A stretch of 64,000 bases of DNA, from NCBI GenBank assembly GCA_949361645.1, contig OX442426.1, positions 3,964,673 to 4,028,672 on the forward strand, given 5' to 3'. This stretch comes from Spongilla lacustris. Lineage: Eukaryota > Porifera > Demospongiae > Spongillida > Spongillidae. The notes beneath the pieces are model-generated. The model was not told the origin of the DNA. It was given only the letters and a program-made list of their open reading frames with translations, and ran no database searches. Shown one piece after another: positions 46,811 to 58,561 of the stretch (position 1 is the first letter of the stretch; each line of letters starts with the position of its first letter). A program made the position numbers and the translations under genes.

Positions 46811-47299
46811 TGACCGCTAGCGTTTTACCAAAATGACCGCTACGTTTGTTCTGATCTGGAAGACTCGCCATTGCAGAAACTGCATCCTGAGGTAAAAAAA
46901 ATCGTATCATCTTAATTTTAATGTCATTTTGTTTCCCTCAGAATATTGAACTGAAGCATTTTGCTCTTCTAGCGGACTGCTTCCTATATTGAACGTTGTA
47001 GTTACATGTATGAAGTGCTATTGCTGATTTTTTTATCACAATTATACAAAACGATCAATAAATTTTTTTAATAGTATGCAGGCTTTGGGCGCGTAGGTTT
47101 AACCCTTCCTTACGGTTTATGAAAACACTATATTTCCATACGTATATATCATATTTCCTTCGCAGAAAACGTACGTAATTCCGGCTGTTCAGTGAAAGGA
47201 AATATCGTAAATCCGATAATTTCTAATTCCAGGAAATGTATCTAATTAAGGTATTTACTTGTGGTTTACTTGAACGTATACATAACTGAAATGTGTCAT
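46811..47299. other. AT-rich intergenic sequence
   Basis: No gene seen before the next minisatellite. Confidence 0.5.
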
Positions 47300-47550
47300 T
47301 TCGTCCCGTGTTAGGTAGCTAGGAGGGGGAGGGTAGTGGTATTATGTAGCTAGGAGGAAATGGTAGTGGTATTAGGTAGCTAGGAGGGGGGAGGGTAGTG
47401 GTATTAGGTAGCTAGGAGGGGGAGGGTAGTGATAATGGTATTAAGTAGCTTGGAAGTGGGAGGGTAGAGGTATCAGGTAGCTAGGAGGGGGAGGGTAGTG
47501 GTATCCGGTAGCTAGGAAGGGGAGGGTTGTGGTTTAAGGTGGCTAGGAGG
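47300..47550. repeat. G-rich minisatellite, sixth array
   Basis: GTATTAGGTAGCTAGGAGGG units; its last units match the remnant at 30092-30137. Confidence 0.9.
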
Positions 47551-47835
47551 GGGATGGTAGTTATAAGTTTATTACACCAAATGTGTCACGTGCCGAAACG
47601 CGGATCATTTCTAATTATCTCCACGTTTCGTATCCAGATCTATGATGTAATGGGCATGTAAAAATATAATTAGTCTAAAGCCATACAACTTTGTTGTACC
47701 ACAATGTCACTGTAGGGTTTGAAGTATAAATTGATATTAATTTGCTGCTTATTCATGATCCACCTGCAGCTATGGTCAATGGCCTTGCTCACATTTAACA
47801 TTTGGTAAAAGAGACTTGGGGGATGAGCTACATGA
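47551..47835. repeat. Array spacer, duplicate of 33314-33590
   Basis: Nearly identical to the other spacer (CACCAAATGTGTCACGTGCC onward) with an insertion of GGGTTTGAA and a few substitutions. Confidence 0.88.
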
Positions 47836-47839
47836 CTAG

Positions 47840-48885
47840 GCCAGCGGGGGGAGGAGGGAGGCGGGGAGGGGGGGGGGGATAGTGGTAGTAGTATTAAATA
47901 GCAAGGAGGGGGAGGGGGATAGTAGTATTTGGTAGCTAGGAGGGGGAGGGGGAGGGAGATAGTGGTATTAGGTAGCTAGAAGGGGGGATAGTGGTGTCAG
48001 GTAGCTAGAAGGGGGGATAGTGGTGTTAGGTATCTAGGAGGGGGATAGTGGGGTTAGGTAGCTAGGAGGGGGGATGATGGTGTTAGGTAGCTAGGTGGGG
48101 GAGGGGGATAGAGGTATTAGGTAGCTAGGAGGGGAGAAGGGACAGTGGCATTAGGTAGCTAGGAGGGGGAGAGGGAGATAGTAGTATTGGGTAGCTAGGA
48201 GGGAGATAGTGGTATTGGGTAGCTAGGAGGGGGATAGTGGTATTAGGTAGCTAGATGGATGGGGGAGAAGTGGTATTATGGAGTTAGGTAGCTAGGTGGG
48301 GGGAGGGTAGTGGTTTTAGGGAGGTATGTAGCTAGGAGGGGGGAAGATAATGGTATATGGTAGCTAACAGGTGGCTAGGAGGGGGGAGGGTAGTGGTATC
48401 AGGTAGCTAGGAGAGGAAGTGTTGTGGTTTAAGGGAGACGGTAGTGGTATTTGGTAGGTAGGAGGGGGAGGGTAGTGGTACCCGGTAGCTAGGAAGGGGA
48501 GGGTATTGGTATTAGGTAGCTAGGAGGGGGAGGGGGATAGTGGTATTAGGTAGCTAGGAGGGGGGAGGGAGATAGTGGTATTACGGTGTTAGTTAGTTAG
48601 GAGGGGGAAGGTAGCTTGGTGGTGGGAGGGTGGTGGTATTAGGGAGCTAGGAGGGGGAGGGTATTGGTAATAGTTAGCTAGGAGAGGGAGGGTACTGGTG
48701 TTATGTAGCTAGAGGGAGGGGGAGGGTAGTGGTATTAGGTAGCTAGAGGGAGGGTATTTGGGAGTTAGGTAGCTAGGATGGGGGAAGGTAGCTAGGTGGG
48801 GGAGGGTAGTCGTATTATGGAGTTAGGTAGCTAGGTGGGAGGAGGTAGTGGTATTAGGGAGTTATGAAGCTAGGTGGGGGGAGGA
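47840..48885. repeat. G-rich minisatellite, seventh array
   Basis: Long heterogeneous array with GGGAGTTAGGTAGCTAGGTG and GTATTACGGTGTTAGTTAG variants, also seen at 38510-38600, showing that sub-blocks are shared between arrays. Confidence 0.9.
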
Positions 48886-48888
48886 AAC

Positions 48889-49169
48889 AAGATATAAAAA
48901 TTTAATTAAAATAAAATTGATGATGTAGGATTTGTAGACAGCACTTGAGTAAAAAGTATGGAAGCAAGGAATTATTATGCATTCATTAAATTATAAATAT
49001 TACAGACCTTCATTATTTAGCAAATTACCTGCCTGAAATTCTGTGCTAAATGTAGGTATGTAATATTTATAATTTAATGAATGCATTATATCCGTAATTC
49101 CTTTTTTCCTTACTTTTTACTCAAGTGCTGTCTACAAAACCTACATCATCAATTAAATTTTTATACCTT
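48889..49169. mobile_element. Foldback MITE (arms about 115 bp)
   Basis: CAAGATATAAAAATTTAATT at the left and AATTAAATTTTTATACCTTG at the right, with further pairing through TGATGATGTAGG, GTAGACAGCACTTGAGTAAA and ATGCATTCATTAAATTATAA. A diverged relative is at 58240-58425. Confidence 0.85.
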
Positions 49170-49735
49170 GCTACCCAATTGGGCCCTTAGCATCACCGCT
49201 AAATCCAAAAATTTTATCAGTAGCGGGATTGTCAGCTGGGGCAGCTGTGTTGTCCACTGAAGAGCGTAAACACACAGAAAATGACTCCAAATGCAATCTG
49301 TGCTGTCTGAGCTGTACAGTAGGCTCAACCTGCACTTGGTGAGAGTGAATGCGACAGCGATCCTTTCCAAGTGGCTCGCATCTTAAAGTTTAATAAACTG
49401 AAGTGTGATTTAAGTGTTGTGTTTATTACATATTCTGTTCATGTACATGTATAATTATATATATCTTGTAATTATAATTATTACATAATATTATAATTAC
49501 ATATATAATATAATTATTATATATATAATTATATTATTATATAATATCAGTTCAGAAACAAATTAAGCTAGCATAAACATGTAGGTTGTGTAAACCCCAT
49601 TTCCCTGGGAACTTTATAATACCTGTGGTATCATGCTAATCATGATACATGAATGATGCATCAATGGAATGAACAGATGTGCATTGTGTGAACTGCAGTT
49701 ATTATTTTTGCAAGCAGTGAGGCACATTTATGTTC
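49170..49735. other. AT-rich intergenic sequence
   Basis: Contains an AT-repeat stretch (49440-49550, TATAATTATTATATATATAA). No gene supported. Confidence 0.5.
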
Positions 49736-49751
49736 TATGGTTTTATTTCCA

Positions 49752-49927
49752 GGGCTAGAAGAGTTGCAAGGCGTGATAAAGTCTGCATGCATGCAATATG
49801 ACCAGGCTCAACTGCTATGGGAATACATGTCAGTCCAGGCTGAGCTGGGCGGGCCTGAGCATTTGGCATCATTAAAATTGTGTTTGCGCATCAACCAAGC
49901 AGTTGCCCCAGTATTCCACTACCAAAG
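49752..49927 (+). CDS. Exon-like ORF, unknown protein
   Basis: Preceded by TTTATTTCCAG and followed by CAAAG|GTACAC. Encodes LEELQGVIKSACMQYDQAQL then WEYMSVQAELGGPEHLASLK, with a helical, globular look. A further open segment follows at 50039-50311 (ends KPTSYDESLELLI) after CACACTAG, but phase joining is uncertain. No family recognised. Confidence 0.35.
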
Positions 49928-50038
49928 GTACACACATCCATACAATGCAACTCAGAGCACTTATGAACTGCCTAAGGTTGCTTCAGCTATACTGCATGAT
50001 TCAGCAATCAGCATGCAGTACCTGTATCCACACTAGCT

Positions 50039-50311
50039 TTGGTGGTAGTTACATTGAAAGGAGTTGGTTTACCTACCATTACCAGTCTTCTTGGAGTGAG
50101 GTCAAGTCCTATGTTTATACTTTTGCTGCCAATGAGCTTGGGCTTTGGTGGCAAAACCCCATGCACAAAAACGTCATGTGGCTATTATGGCGCAAATGCA
50201 CAAATGGCCACGTCACCATGCACTTTGTCTGGATGGCCCAAGGGACAAATTAAGGGCAAGTTAAAGGAAAAGCCAACAAGTTACGATGAATCATTAGAGT
50301 TGTTAATATAG
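50039..50311 (+). CDS. Possible terminal exon, unknown protein
   Basis: Open for 90 codons to a TAG, non-repetitive, starting just after a TATCCACACTAG acceptor-like site. Hydrophobic middle (PMFILLLPMSLGFGG). Relation to 49752-49927 is only suggested by order. Confidence 0.25.
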   Translation: MVVVTLKGVGLPTITSLLGVRSSPMFILLLPMSLGFGGKTPCTKTSCGYYGANAQMATSPCTLSGWPKGQIKGKLKEKPTSYDESLELLI

Positions 50312-50394
50312 ATGTATATTACAATTCAATCCAACAAAATTGACAAGAGCAATTCTCGCCATGCAGCTGAGGAGGTGCATGCATGGGGCTGTCA

Positions 50395-50600
50395 TGGCAA
50401 AAATTATCCTACCAAAAATTTATCCTAGGATAAATTTTTGCTGCAAAAATTTATCCCTGGGATAAAAAAATTCTGCTAAAATATATCCTAGGATAATTTT
50501 TGGCTGCCAAAATCTATCCTAGGATAAAATTTAGCTGCCAAATATTATCCTACTCTGACAAAAAATGTCCTAGGGGATTTTGACTGTCAAATTGAAATTT
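50395..50600. repeat. Tandem palindromes TTTATCCTAGGATAAATTTT
   Basis: Five to six dyads of the type TATCC(T/C)(A/G)GGATA spaced about 35 bp and joined by GCTGCCAAAA-like linkers. An inverted relative is at 54375-54480. Confidence 0.85.
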
Positions 50601-50793
50601 CATCCTAACAGGGAATAGTGAATGTCCCCTCTCAGGTTAAGTTTCAGTGCCTACATGTACTTGCAAAAGTCAGCTGTCACTCCAAACAGTGCATGAAGAA
50701 ATCAGTGGACTTTCTCGTGCGTGAGTGAATCCTCCACCCCACCTTCAATTCCCTTCGCCACGCGCGCAATACTATGATTCAATGATTTCCAGT

Positions 50794-51711
50794 TAGGGTG
50801 TGTAACCGATTTTCAGGTTTTGTAGGTTAACCGATTATTCGCGATTACCTATTCGGTCGACTATGCATTTAGTAGAATAGCAGGTTACCGATTTCAGAAT
50901 TTCCTTTAGTCGAAATAACCGATTCTGTTTTTCTTAGTCGCGATTAGTCGATATTCGTTTCCTTCATATGTAGAAATCGGTAGGAAATCGATTACCCTTT
51001 TTTTATGCCCTTCGCCTGAAGTACAAAGGGTTAATTAATCGATAAACAGTTGTTGACATGATGTATGAGCATTAGTCTGGGGACCCGACTGAATTAGTAA
51101 GGTAACGTAAATACGCGCAGTCAGTGGGCACGGCGATTTAAATACGTTCGCGCTCTCTGCAGTATAGTACATGTGCGTTAATCGAACGTGCTATGCACTC
51201 TTTTGCACAGCAGCACAGGTGACAGGTGTCCAAATACTTAGGTACACTTGTTCGTCCATAACATTATGAAATCGTACATGTCTTGATTAGCGGCTTTGTC
51301 ATATGCGTGGAAAGGTGTTCCACCCATCCACCCAACATGCAAGAACGTGTTCTTTGGTGAAAAAATATTTGAAACACTTATAACTCCCATCCACCGCCAT
51401 GGAATGCACCTCGTTCCCAGTCCCTACGGATACTGTGTTGTAAAGTTGGCATAACCAGCTGATAAGTAATAAAACTGGCTATACGTGTATAGGCTTGAGA
51501 AACTGTGATTTATCTGGCCAATATCAAAAATCGGAAAAACCTCAAAAAACCTAGGTAATCGTTGGCAAATTAATGGTGCACTAATCGCCAAAATCGATTT
51601 AATGTTTCTAATAACCGATTTTCAAGTTGCTATTAACCTGAAAAATCGATTGGACTTTTTTTCATAGTCGAAATAATCGATTTTGATTTATGAAAAAGGT
51701 TACACACCCTA
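50794..51711. mobile_element. Complete non-autonomous hAT-like element, TSD TTTCCAGT
   Basis: A 918-bp element with inverted ends TAGGGTGTGTAACC and GGTTACACACCCTA and perfect 8-bp TSD TTTCCAGT at 50786-50793 and 51712-51719. Subterminal sequence is packed with AATCGATT/AACCGATT words on both sides. It shares its right about 300 bp with the hAT remnant ending at 18626, which still has transposase sequence. Confidence 0.93.
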
Positions 51712-51739
51712 TTTCCAGTTTTAAGATACAACGGACGGC

Positions 51740-52345
51740 ACGTGTGTGTGTGTGTGTGTGTGTGGAGGGTTTGAAAAGTACACACCTTTGTCTTATATTT
51801 ATACACTGCCAAATAGCGTTGGGCTTAGGAAATTTATGGAATTCTTCTTGTCATGCAAATATCAACCTACCACTTACCAGAGCCTGCAGGTGACTCTGAG
51901 AAGAGTACAATATACTGGTAAAAGGTCACTGAATGAATACAAGAACATGCATTACAGCCTTCATCATACACGCGTAGTCAGGGCTATAGTAAGTGGTCTG
52001 GTTACTATATTTACTGTGTGTGTGTGTGTGGGTATATGGACAGGAGATGTACCTTTTGTGGGATCAATCCTTACATACATACGGCGGAATGTCGTATGTA
52101 ATCTATAATGAAGCGTATACATGTATGTGTATGTTAATTCGCTGTTGATACGTTTTATATAGCATTTGTGAACTATATGTACATGTAAAGTATTTTTTTT
52201 TTTCGGGGTAAGTGGTCCGGTTAACCGAACTGGAGGCTACGACCCTGGTAGTCCACAAGATCTAGTTAGACGTAGCCCGACCTCCCGCCGATACGCAAAG
52301 CTATAGGTCGATCGGGCTATACGCCCAACTACACAGTGACAAGTA
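51740..52345. other. Intergenic with TG runs
   Basis: Short GT microsatellites at 51741-51762 and 52015-52030. A frame of 120 codons from 51746 passes through a GT repeat and is not accepted. A duplex-forming segment at 52257-52333 (AGCCCGACC...GGTCGATCGGGCT) has paired parts. Confidence 0.4.

Positions 52346-52383
<38 letters not shown>
52346..52383. repeat. Poly-G run
   Basis: About 38 G residues. Confidence 0.95.
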
Positions 52384-53320
52384 CGGGGGTGTATTTGCAA
52401 AACAACGACTTATTGTTGAATTGGGATGCATATGCGTCCACTTGGGTAGTTGTTCATTGATATATGTAGATAAAAATCAGTATAGGAAGTGAGGGTCTAT
52501 TGTGAAGTAAACACCCCACCTCCTGCAAAAAACATATCAGTCATTTTAACACCCACGCATTGGCAATTAACGGCGTACCGCTAATGACAGCAGCACACGC
52601 AAATAAAAATATATATAAGCTCCTATCACGATTAATCGTCGCTCTTCTATCTCCCAAAGAGTCTGTTTACTGCATTTTCATCTCCTTCTGTAATCATGAA
52701 CAGTTAAAGTGGCGAGGCTGCATGGTAGTATACTGTATAGTGGGCAAGGTGTTCGATGCATCCAAGGACGTCCAGCCTTCCACCAAAATACCCAGTATTA
52801 ATAGTGTAATGGGGATGCTGAGATACCACCTGTAGAGAGAAGGAGTGACCAATGCCAGGGCTGTCAGGAAAGTTGCAAAGTACTGAAGTATATGCGAAGC
52901 ACTTTCATGCTGTCTTTTGTGTGTCACCATCCACCATTCAGAGGAGGGTGGAGAAGTTCAGGGAGAAGATTCAGTGATGGGAGGATGAAGTATGGTGAAA
53001 CAGGCATGAATCAAATGCTTTGAAAGAGTACAGGGAATTGTTCACAAAGCAAAATGAAGGAATGAATAGAATACAGTCTATGAGGACCAGATTACAGAAA
53101 GAAAGATGTTGTGTTCTAAGGGAGTAGACACTGTGTAGTATAATGAAGGCCCAGAGGATGAGGGAGAGAATGGAACATTATATGGGGGAGAGGGATCAGC
53201 AGTTCAGACTGGATGCCATGAGGAGAGACTATGGAATTGACGAGGAGTCATTCCCACAGCAGTATCCAGTGGAGGAGCAGGCAAACAACATAGATGACAC
53301 ACCAGTGCACAGTACTGGTA
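52384..53320. other. Degenerate coding-like region
   Basis: Broken frames with coding-like composition occur at 52733-52835 (DASKDVQPSTKIPSINSVMG) and 53143-53330 (MKAQRMRERMEHYMGERDQQ), separated by stops. Possibly a dead gene or transposon. No family recognised. Confidence 0.3.
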
Positions 53321-53640
53321 TGGAGAGGCAGTGTGGTAAGGTGGATTATAGAGGCAGTGTGGTAAGGTGGATTATGGAGGCAGTGTGGTAAGATGGACTA
53401 TAGACATGGAGAGGCCATGTGGTAAGGTGGACTATAGGCAATGTGGTAAGGTGGTGTGGTAAGGTGGACTATATAGGCATGGAGAGGCCATGTGGTAAGG
53501 TGGACTATAGGCAGTGTGGTAAGGTGGACTACATAGGCATGGAGAGGCAGTGTGGTAAGGTGGACTATAGGCATGGAGAGGCAGTGTGGTAAGGTGGACT
53601 ATAGGCATGGAGAGACAGTGTGATAAGGTGGACTTATAAA
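53320..53640. repeat. Irregular tandem repeat GGTAAGGTGGACTATAGGCA
   Basis: About nine units of 24-50 bp containing GGCAGTGTGGTAAGGTGGAC and ATGGAGAGGC. Confidence 0.9.
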
Positions 53641-54370
53641 AGGTTGCAAAAGCTTGGCACATTGCTTGCAGTGATCAGATCAATCATTCTGCAGAGATGT
53701 CAGCAACTATAAGAGATGGCCAGAATCCTTCCTTCAGGGGTTATACATAGTAGCCACTTTGGCTTAAAGGTAGCTGGAGCTTTTATGGGAGTAGCAGACT
53801 AAGGCCAACTTTACAAGAGGGTCCACTGAGCAGCAGGGGATGGCTCACAGACAGGAGAGAAGGAGGCTTGACATGTACCATAGTACTATGAATTTCCGAA
53901 TACTCAAAATTCAATGTAGATAGAAATTTAGCAGAGGTGGGGTGTTATTTTCAAGGAAAAAAAGAATTTTTTACACAAGAAATCTTATTTCCTTATGGGG
54001 AATCAACTCCCAAGTGGACGACCTTATATTCAAAAGTCATGAATTATTACACCCCCCCCCCCCCCCCCCCCATCTGACAAGATCTATTTACTTCCAGCCG
54101 CATCCTTGCATGGCTTCACTAAGCGTCTCTGTGTTGACTTTTTAAAGAAGAGCTGATGCTGATAAAAAAGAAATTTTGCGCCACGGCTTGTGCGTATTTT
54201 AGGCCCGTACGTGTAGCCAGGATGTCTGGCGGGGGGAGGGGGGAACCGACTCAACGTGGGGTCCTGGCTACATGTATTGCTCTCCCATCCCCAGCCCCCC
54301 TCCCCCTTCCATCCCCATTTCACCCCTTCCCCCCCCCCCCCATTACCATCCTAGAAACGGCTGAACTCTA
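53641..54370. other. Intergenic with C-run
   Basis: C run at 54053-54070. Pro-rich ORFs near 54156-54371 derive from C-rich sequence. No gene supported. Confidence 0.5.
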
Positions 54371-54374
54371 GGAG

Positions 54375-54482
54375 TGGGATAAAAAATGGCAGGGTGGGAT
54401 AATTTCTTGCAGTCTGGTATGTTGCCAAAATTTATCCTAGGATAATATTATGCGGGCGGATAGAATTTTTCGTGACAGGGCC
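54375..54482. repeat. Inverted relative of the TATCCTAGGATA repeat
   Basis: On the minus strand: CTGTCACGAAAAATTCTATC, ATTATCCTAGGATAAATTTT, GGCAACATACC, ATTATCCCACCCTG. The outer CTGTCA matches CTGTCATGGCAAAAATTATC at 50392. Confidence 0.7.
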
Positions 54483-55630
54483 GACCTCGTCGTCGACTTT
54501 GCATGAAGTAGAACCAGCATGCATGCTCTGTATTCTACACTGCATGTGCTTGTACTTCTCGTATACTGATGTCACTATAAAATTCACTATTACCACGTCC
54601 AGTGTTGCCGCGCAATAACATTAGTCGATGTCGCGATAAATCGCTATATAATTAAATTATTCACGATTAATTTTCATTTGATTATAAAATGTTGGGGTGA
54701 ATAATTATGGTTACCTCGAAGTTTGTATATGGTACAGGTATACGTGTACTTAAGCTAAATGTACTTGCTACAACAGACAATTTCATGAGCGTTGATCGGT
54801 CCACCCGGGTATACAATTGTAATTTGTACCCCCGGGTTGACATTCAGGACAATAGACATTAAAGTAACTAAGTTACAGCATTAAGTATGTAACATTTGAT
54901 ACTCACATGCAAACACCCATGTGGACATACCTATTGCTATATGATACACCTAAATGTATGCTTATTCTCTGCTCGTTCGAAATTTTATTTCTGTAGAGCT
55001 TTGTTTATTTCGCGAGATTATCGTCTTTCGCGATATGTCGCGGCAACACTGACCACGTCACAATATCCCGGTCTTACCAGGAAAATATATACTTAATAAC
55101 TGAACAGAAATTGAACGACATTGTCCTGTGACTGCAAAAGATAACATTGAAGCCTCCTTACTGCATGGTAAGTGCAATCCCCCCCGCCCCCCAAATCCGG
55201 GACACTGATATGGGGAATTTGACATTTATTAAATCAAATGCCCCATATATAGTTGGGCGTTAATCACTGGTCAATGACGACCCTGTCCTGTCTATTCTAA
55301 AGTATACATGTATTAGAAGGCGGCTGGCCTACGGTGTACATGTTGTTCTACTATTCTATTTAAAGTGCATGCTTGTTTGTGTTGATGTTCCGTTCGTGTT
55401 GAAAGTGCTGTCGTATTTCAGGTATCGCGGATCTGCTACGCCTCCACATTAATGACATTATATAGCACGCTTACCTGTTGCAACCGTACAACCTGCAAAA
55501 CGCTATTGTGGATTAGCTCGCGATCACTAAACAATGGCCTGACTGCTGATTCCATATCATTTTCGTCGTTTTTGTCTAGAATCCTTCGATACGGAGGCAA
55601 TGAGACAAGAAACTTTTTTGTCATTCGCAG
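54483..55630. other. Intergenic, no gene supported
   Basis: Includes the palindrome-like CCACCCGGGTATACAATTGT...TACCCCCGGGTT at 54799-54837. Short ORFs only. Confidence 0.5.
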
Positions 55631-55631
55631 C

Positions 55632-55830
55632 GCCGGTGTCATAGGGTATACGGTCCGGCCCAATTTCGGGTCCGGCGGACCGTATTCCCTTAGGGAATAC
55701 GGTCCCCCCCGGACCCAACTCCCTAGGGAATACGGTCCCCCGGACCGAGTTCCCTGGTTGTACAAAACCAATTAACCGGACTCAATTCCCTAGGGAATTG
55801 AGTCCCCCCCCCGGACCGTATTCCCTGGTT
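55632..55830. mobile_element. Palindrome-rich GGACCGTATTCCCT repeat, left copy
   Basis: Ends AGGGTATACGGTCC and GGACCGTATTCCCT are inverted. Inside are dyads such as GTATTCCCTTAGGGAATAC and CAATTCCCTAGGGAATTG. Inverted relative at 61080-61245, which shares the outer CCGGTGTCAT flank. Confidence 0.85.
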
Positions 55831-58230
55831 TTAAATACATGCATGTATATGCATATTCCACCCCTTGCATTCACGTAAGGGCTGGCACATTTAAATTTGG
55901 TTCGAAAAGCAAAAGCAAAAGCCAATGATTGCAGGTCGTCGTCAACTATATATGCAGCTTCTGTAACAATTTAAAAAACTTTTTCCTTCGGTTTGTAACA
56001 ATGAACATTTTTTTGATCGCATCCAGGTCATGCAGCTTCTATAACAATTAACACTGTTTTACATTATCAAATCGTGAACAAATCTGAGCATTCGCGGCAG
56101 TAGAGTGAAATCGAGGAGAAGGATCGAGATTGAAAATGGAGCTGGGCTTCCACACCTGCCAGAATGAGTTTCAGCACAGCTTCTCGTGTTTTGTTTTATT
56201 TTAATCGTCTAGATAGTCTCTGTGTGTACATTTTCTATTCGGTTTCATTTTATGTTTGCAACCCATTTTAATTACATATCTTTTATAGTAGAATAAACTT
56301 AATAAAGATAAAAATCTATATTATCATATATGTATAATAGTCAGATGAACATAAGAGAGATGAGGGTACTGGATAAATCTCAATTTCGTACCTGTAAAAA
56401 AGAAAAAAACACTTCAGCCATTACTGTTTAGAGAACGATGCATAAGACTAAAGTGTTTTTCAATCATGTGCATGATAAAATGTGAATTTCACAGACAAAT
56501 AATGCTGCTTGTGTGCCCAGAGATTTTCTGCAGAGAGGGGGAGGTAGGAAATAGAAAAGGGATGAGAAGAGAAGTGAGAAGAGGTAAAGGGACACATACA
56601 TGTAGCTTTAAGCTGCATGGGCCCTCATGCAACAACTTGGTCCTTTTAATCAGTGGTTAAATTGACCTGGCACACTCTAAGCATACTCCCTCTATACTCC
56701 TGTGTGGGAAGAAAAAGAAATAAGATGAGAGAGGAATGAGTGGGGGATAATAGTCAAATGAACATAAGAGACATGATGATATTGAGTGTACTCAAATTTA
56801 TACCTGTAAAAATGAAAATAAATCAGCCAAAAAGTGTATTTCGTAGATAAATATAAGCTTGGCGGCATCCATTAATATTGCTTGTGTGCCCAGTGTCTTT
56901 TTAGTCTCGAGTGTCACTGTGTATTAGACACATGGCATTAGTAGGATAGCTACTTGTTGCTGTATGTGATTAAAGCCACGCTCATGGATGTCTTTGTTAT
57001 CGAAAATTTACATATCTTGTAGGGACAGCATCTCTTTGTAATATACTCACATGCCTTTAAGCTGTTTGGCATGTCTTTGTGTGCATGTATTTTGCGATAA
57101 AAAGACGTGCCTACATATGCGTCATCTGAGGGAAAGTGCAAACACACATGACACACTGACCTTAAATAAATCGATTCCCTCCAGTAGTCGCCAACCCTTG
57201 TCTTAGAGGTGCATATATACATACAGGTATATGTCATCTGAGGGTAAGTGCAAACACGCTGATCTTAAATCCCACCTATGAGAACACCAATCACCTTGGA
57301 GAGGTGTGCATCTACACCCTATAAGAATGCAATACATATATATCATCTGAGAGTAAGTGTAAACACACATGATACATGTACATTGACCTTAAATTAACAC
57401 ACTGATTCTCTCCAATAGAAACACATTGTCACCAGTTCGGCTTCCTCCAAGAGTTGTCATGCATAAATAAGAATGCACCTTTGAAACACACTGAAAGATC
57501 AGTTTTCCATCCTCCCCCTATTACTAGTATCCATGGGACTAGATGGACACAGTGAAGTAAGGAAGGAGCGTTAATAGGAATGGACCAAACTGACTAGTGC
57601 TCTACCGGGGTAACAGACATGAAACGATTAAAAGAATTCACTGCAAATAGCAATTTAATCTTACCTAAGTGCTATGAATCGTCGATATCAATCCTCACGC
57701 CGCGCCAGTATAGCAATATAAACTTACTCACTCTTCTATTTGCGTGCAGAATTGCTCAATAACTTTAATGCCCATACCATAGTAGGGCTTCTATACCACT
57801 TATAGTATATAAAGTACAAGCCTTAATTAGCACCTTGCACCAGCATCATACAGTTTATCCCGCCCATGATTCAGGAACTGATTATAAGGCCTATACAGGA
57901 GACAGTAGAAGCCAGAAAAGATTGGAGTTCATGCAGTGATCCACTCCAACAGTATGACTGTCAGTTTAGTTCCTATTATTTAGCTACCTGAGTCCTGACC
58001 AATACTATCAGACACTACAGTGATCGGGGAGATCTAGTCATAGTAACTGAACTGGTATTAGGACACGCAAGCGAAGTTGACTCATCTAGTGTTCAACCAT
58101 ATATGTTCCAGTGTACACACATTTATATGTACTATGAAAGCTTGCGACATGAACCATCGTAATTGCTGGCTAGCACTCCTATATAGTGATACACATATAA
58201 AAATATGTTGCGCTCACAGACAAACTGCAT
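55831..58230. other. AT-rich intergenic with decayed repeats
   Basis: Direct repeat: 56330-56525 and 56745-56895 share GATAATAGTCAAATGAACAT, TACCTGTAAAAA and GCTTGTGTGCCCAG. Three diverged units of about 110 bp (GTCATCTGAGGGTAAGTGCA) lie at 57118, 57231 and 57343. No gene supported. Confidence 0.6.
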
Positions 58231-58239
58231 AAAAGATGA

Positions 58240-58425
58240 GAGAAACAAGATTAAATAAAATTAATTATGTATAAGCATAGCATTTGTCAAAATTATACAG
58301 ATTTTATACATGCATATTGCACTTGCTAAATGTAGGCCTGTATAATAATCCGAGATCCCTTATTTACTTACATGTACTTTTTAGTAAATTAGTGCCTATA
58401 CAAATCCTACATCACCAATTTAAAA
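58240..58425. mobile_element. Diverged relative of the foldback MITE at 48889
   Basis: GCTAAATGTAGG..., TTACTTACATGTACTTTTTA and ACAAATCCTACATCACCAAT parallel 49047-49157. Confidence 0.55.
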
Positions 58426-58561
58426 TCACGTGCATGCGCGTCACGTAAGATTGAGAACAAGAAGGCCGTGGAATGGTAGGTTATATGTTATGCACGAACG
58501 TCTGAGACTGAGCACTCATCAGTTGTTCTACTTAACATGTAGCACTGAATTGTTTTCAGTC

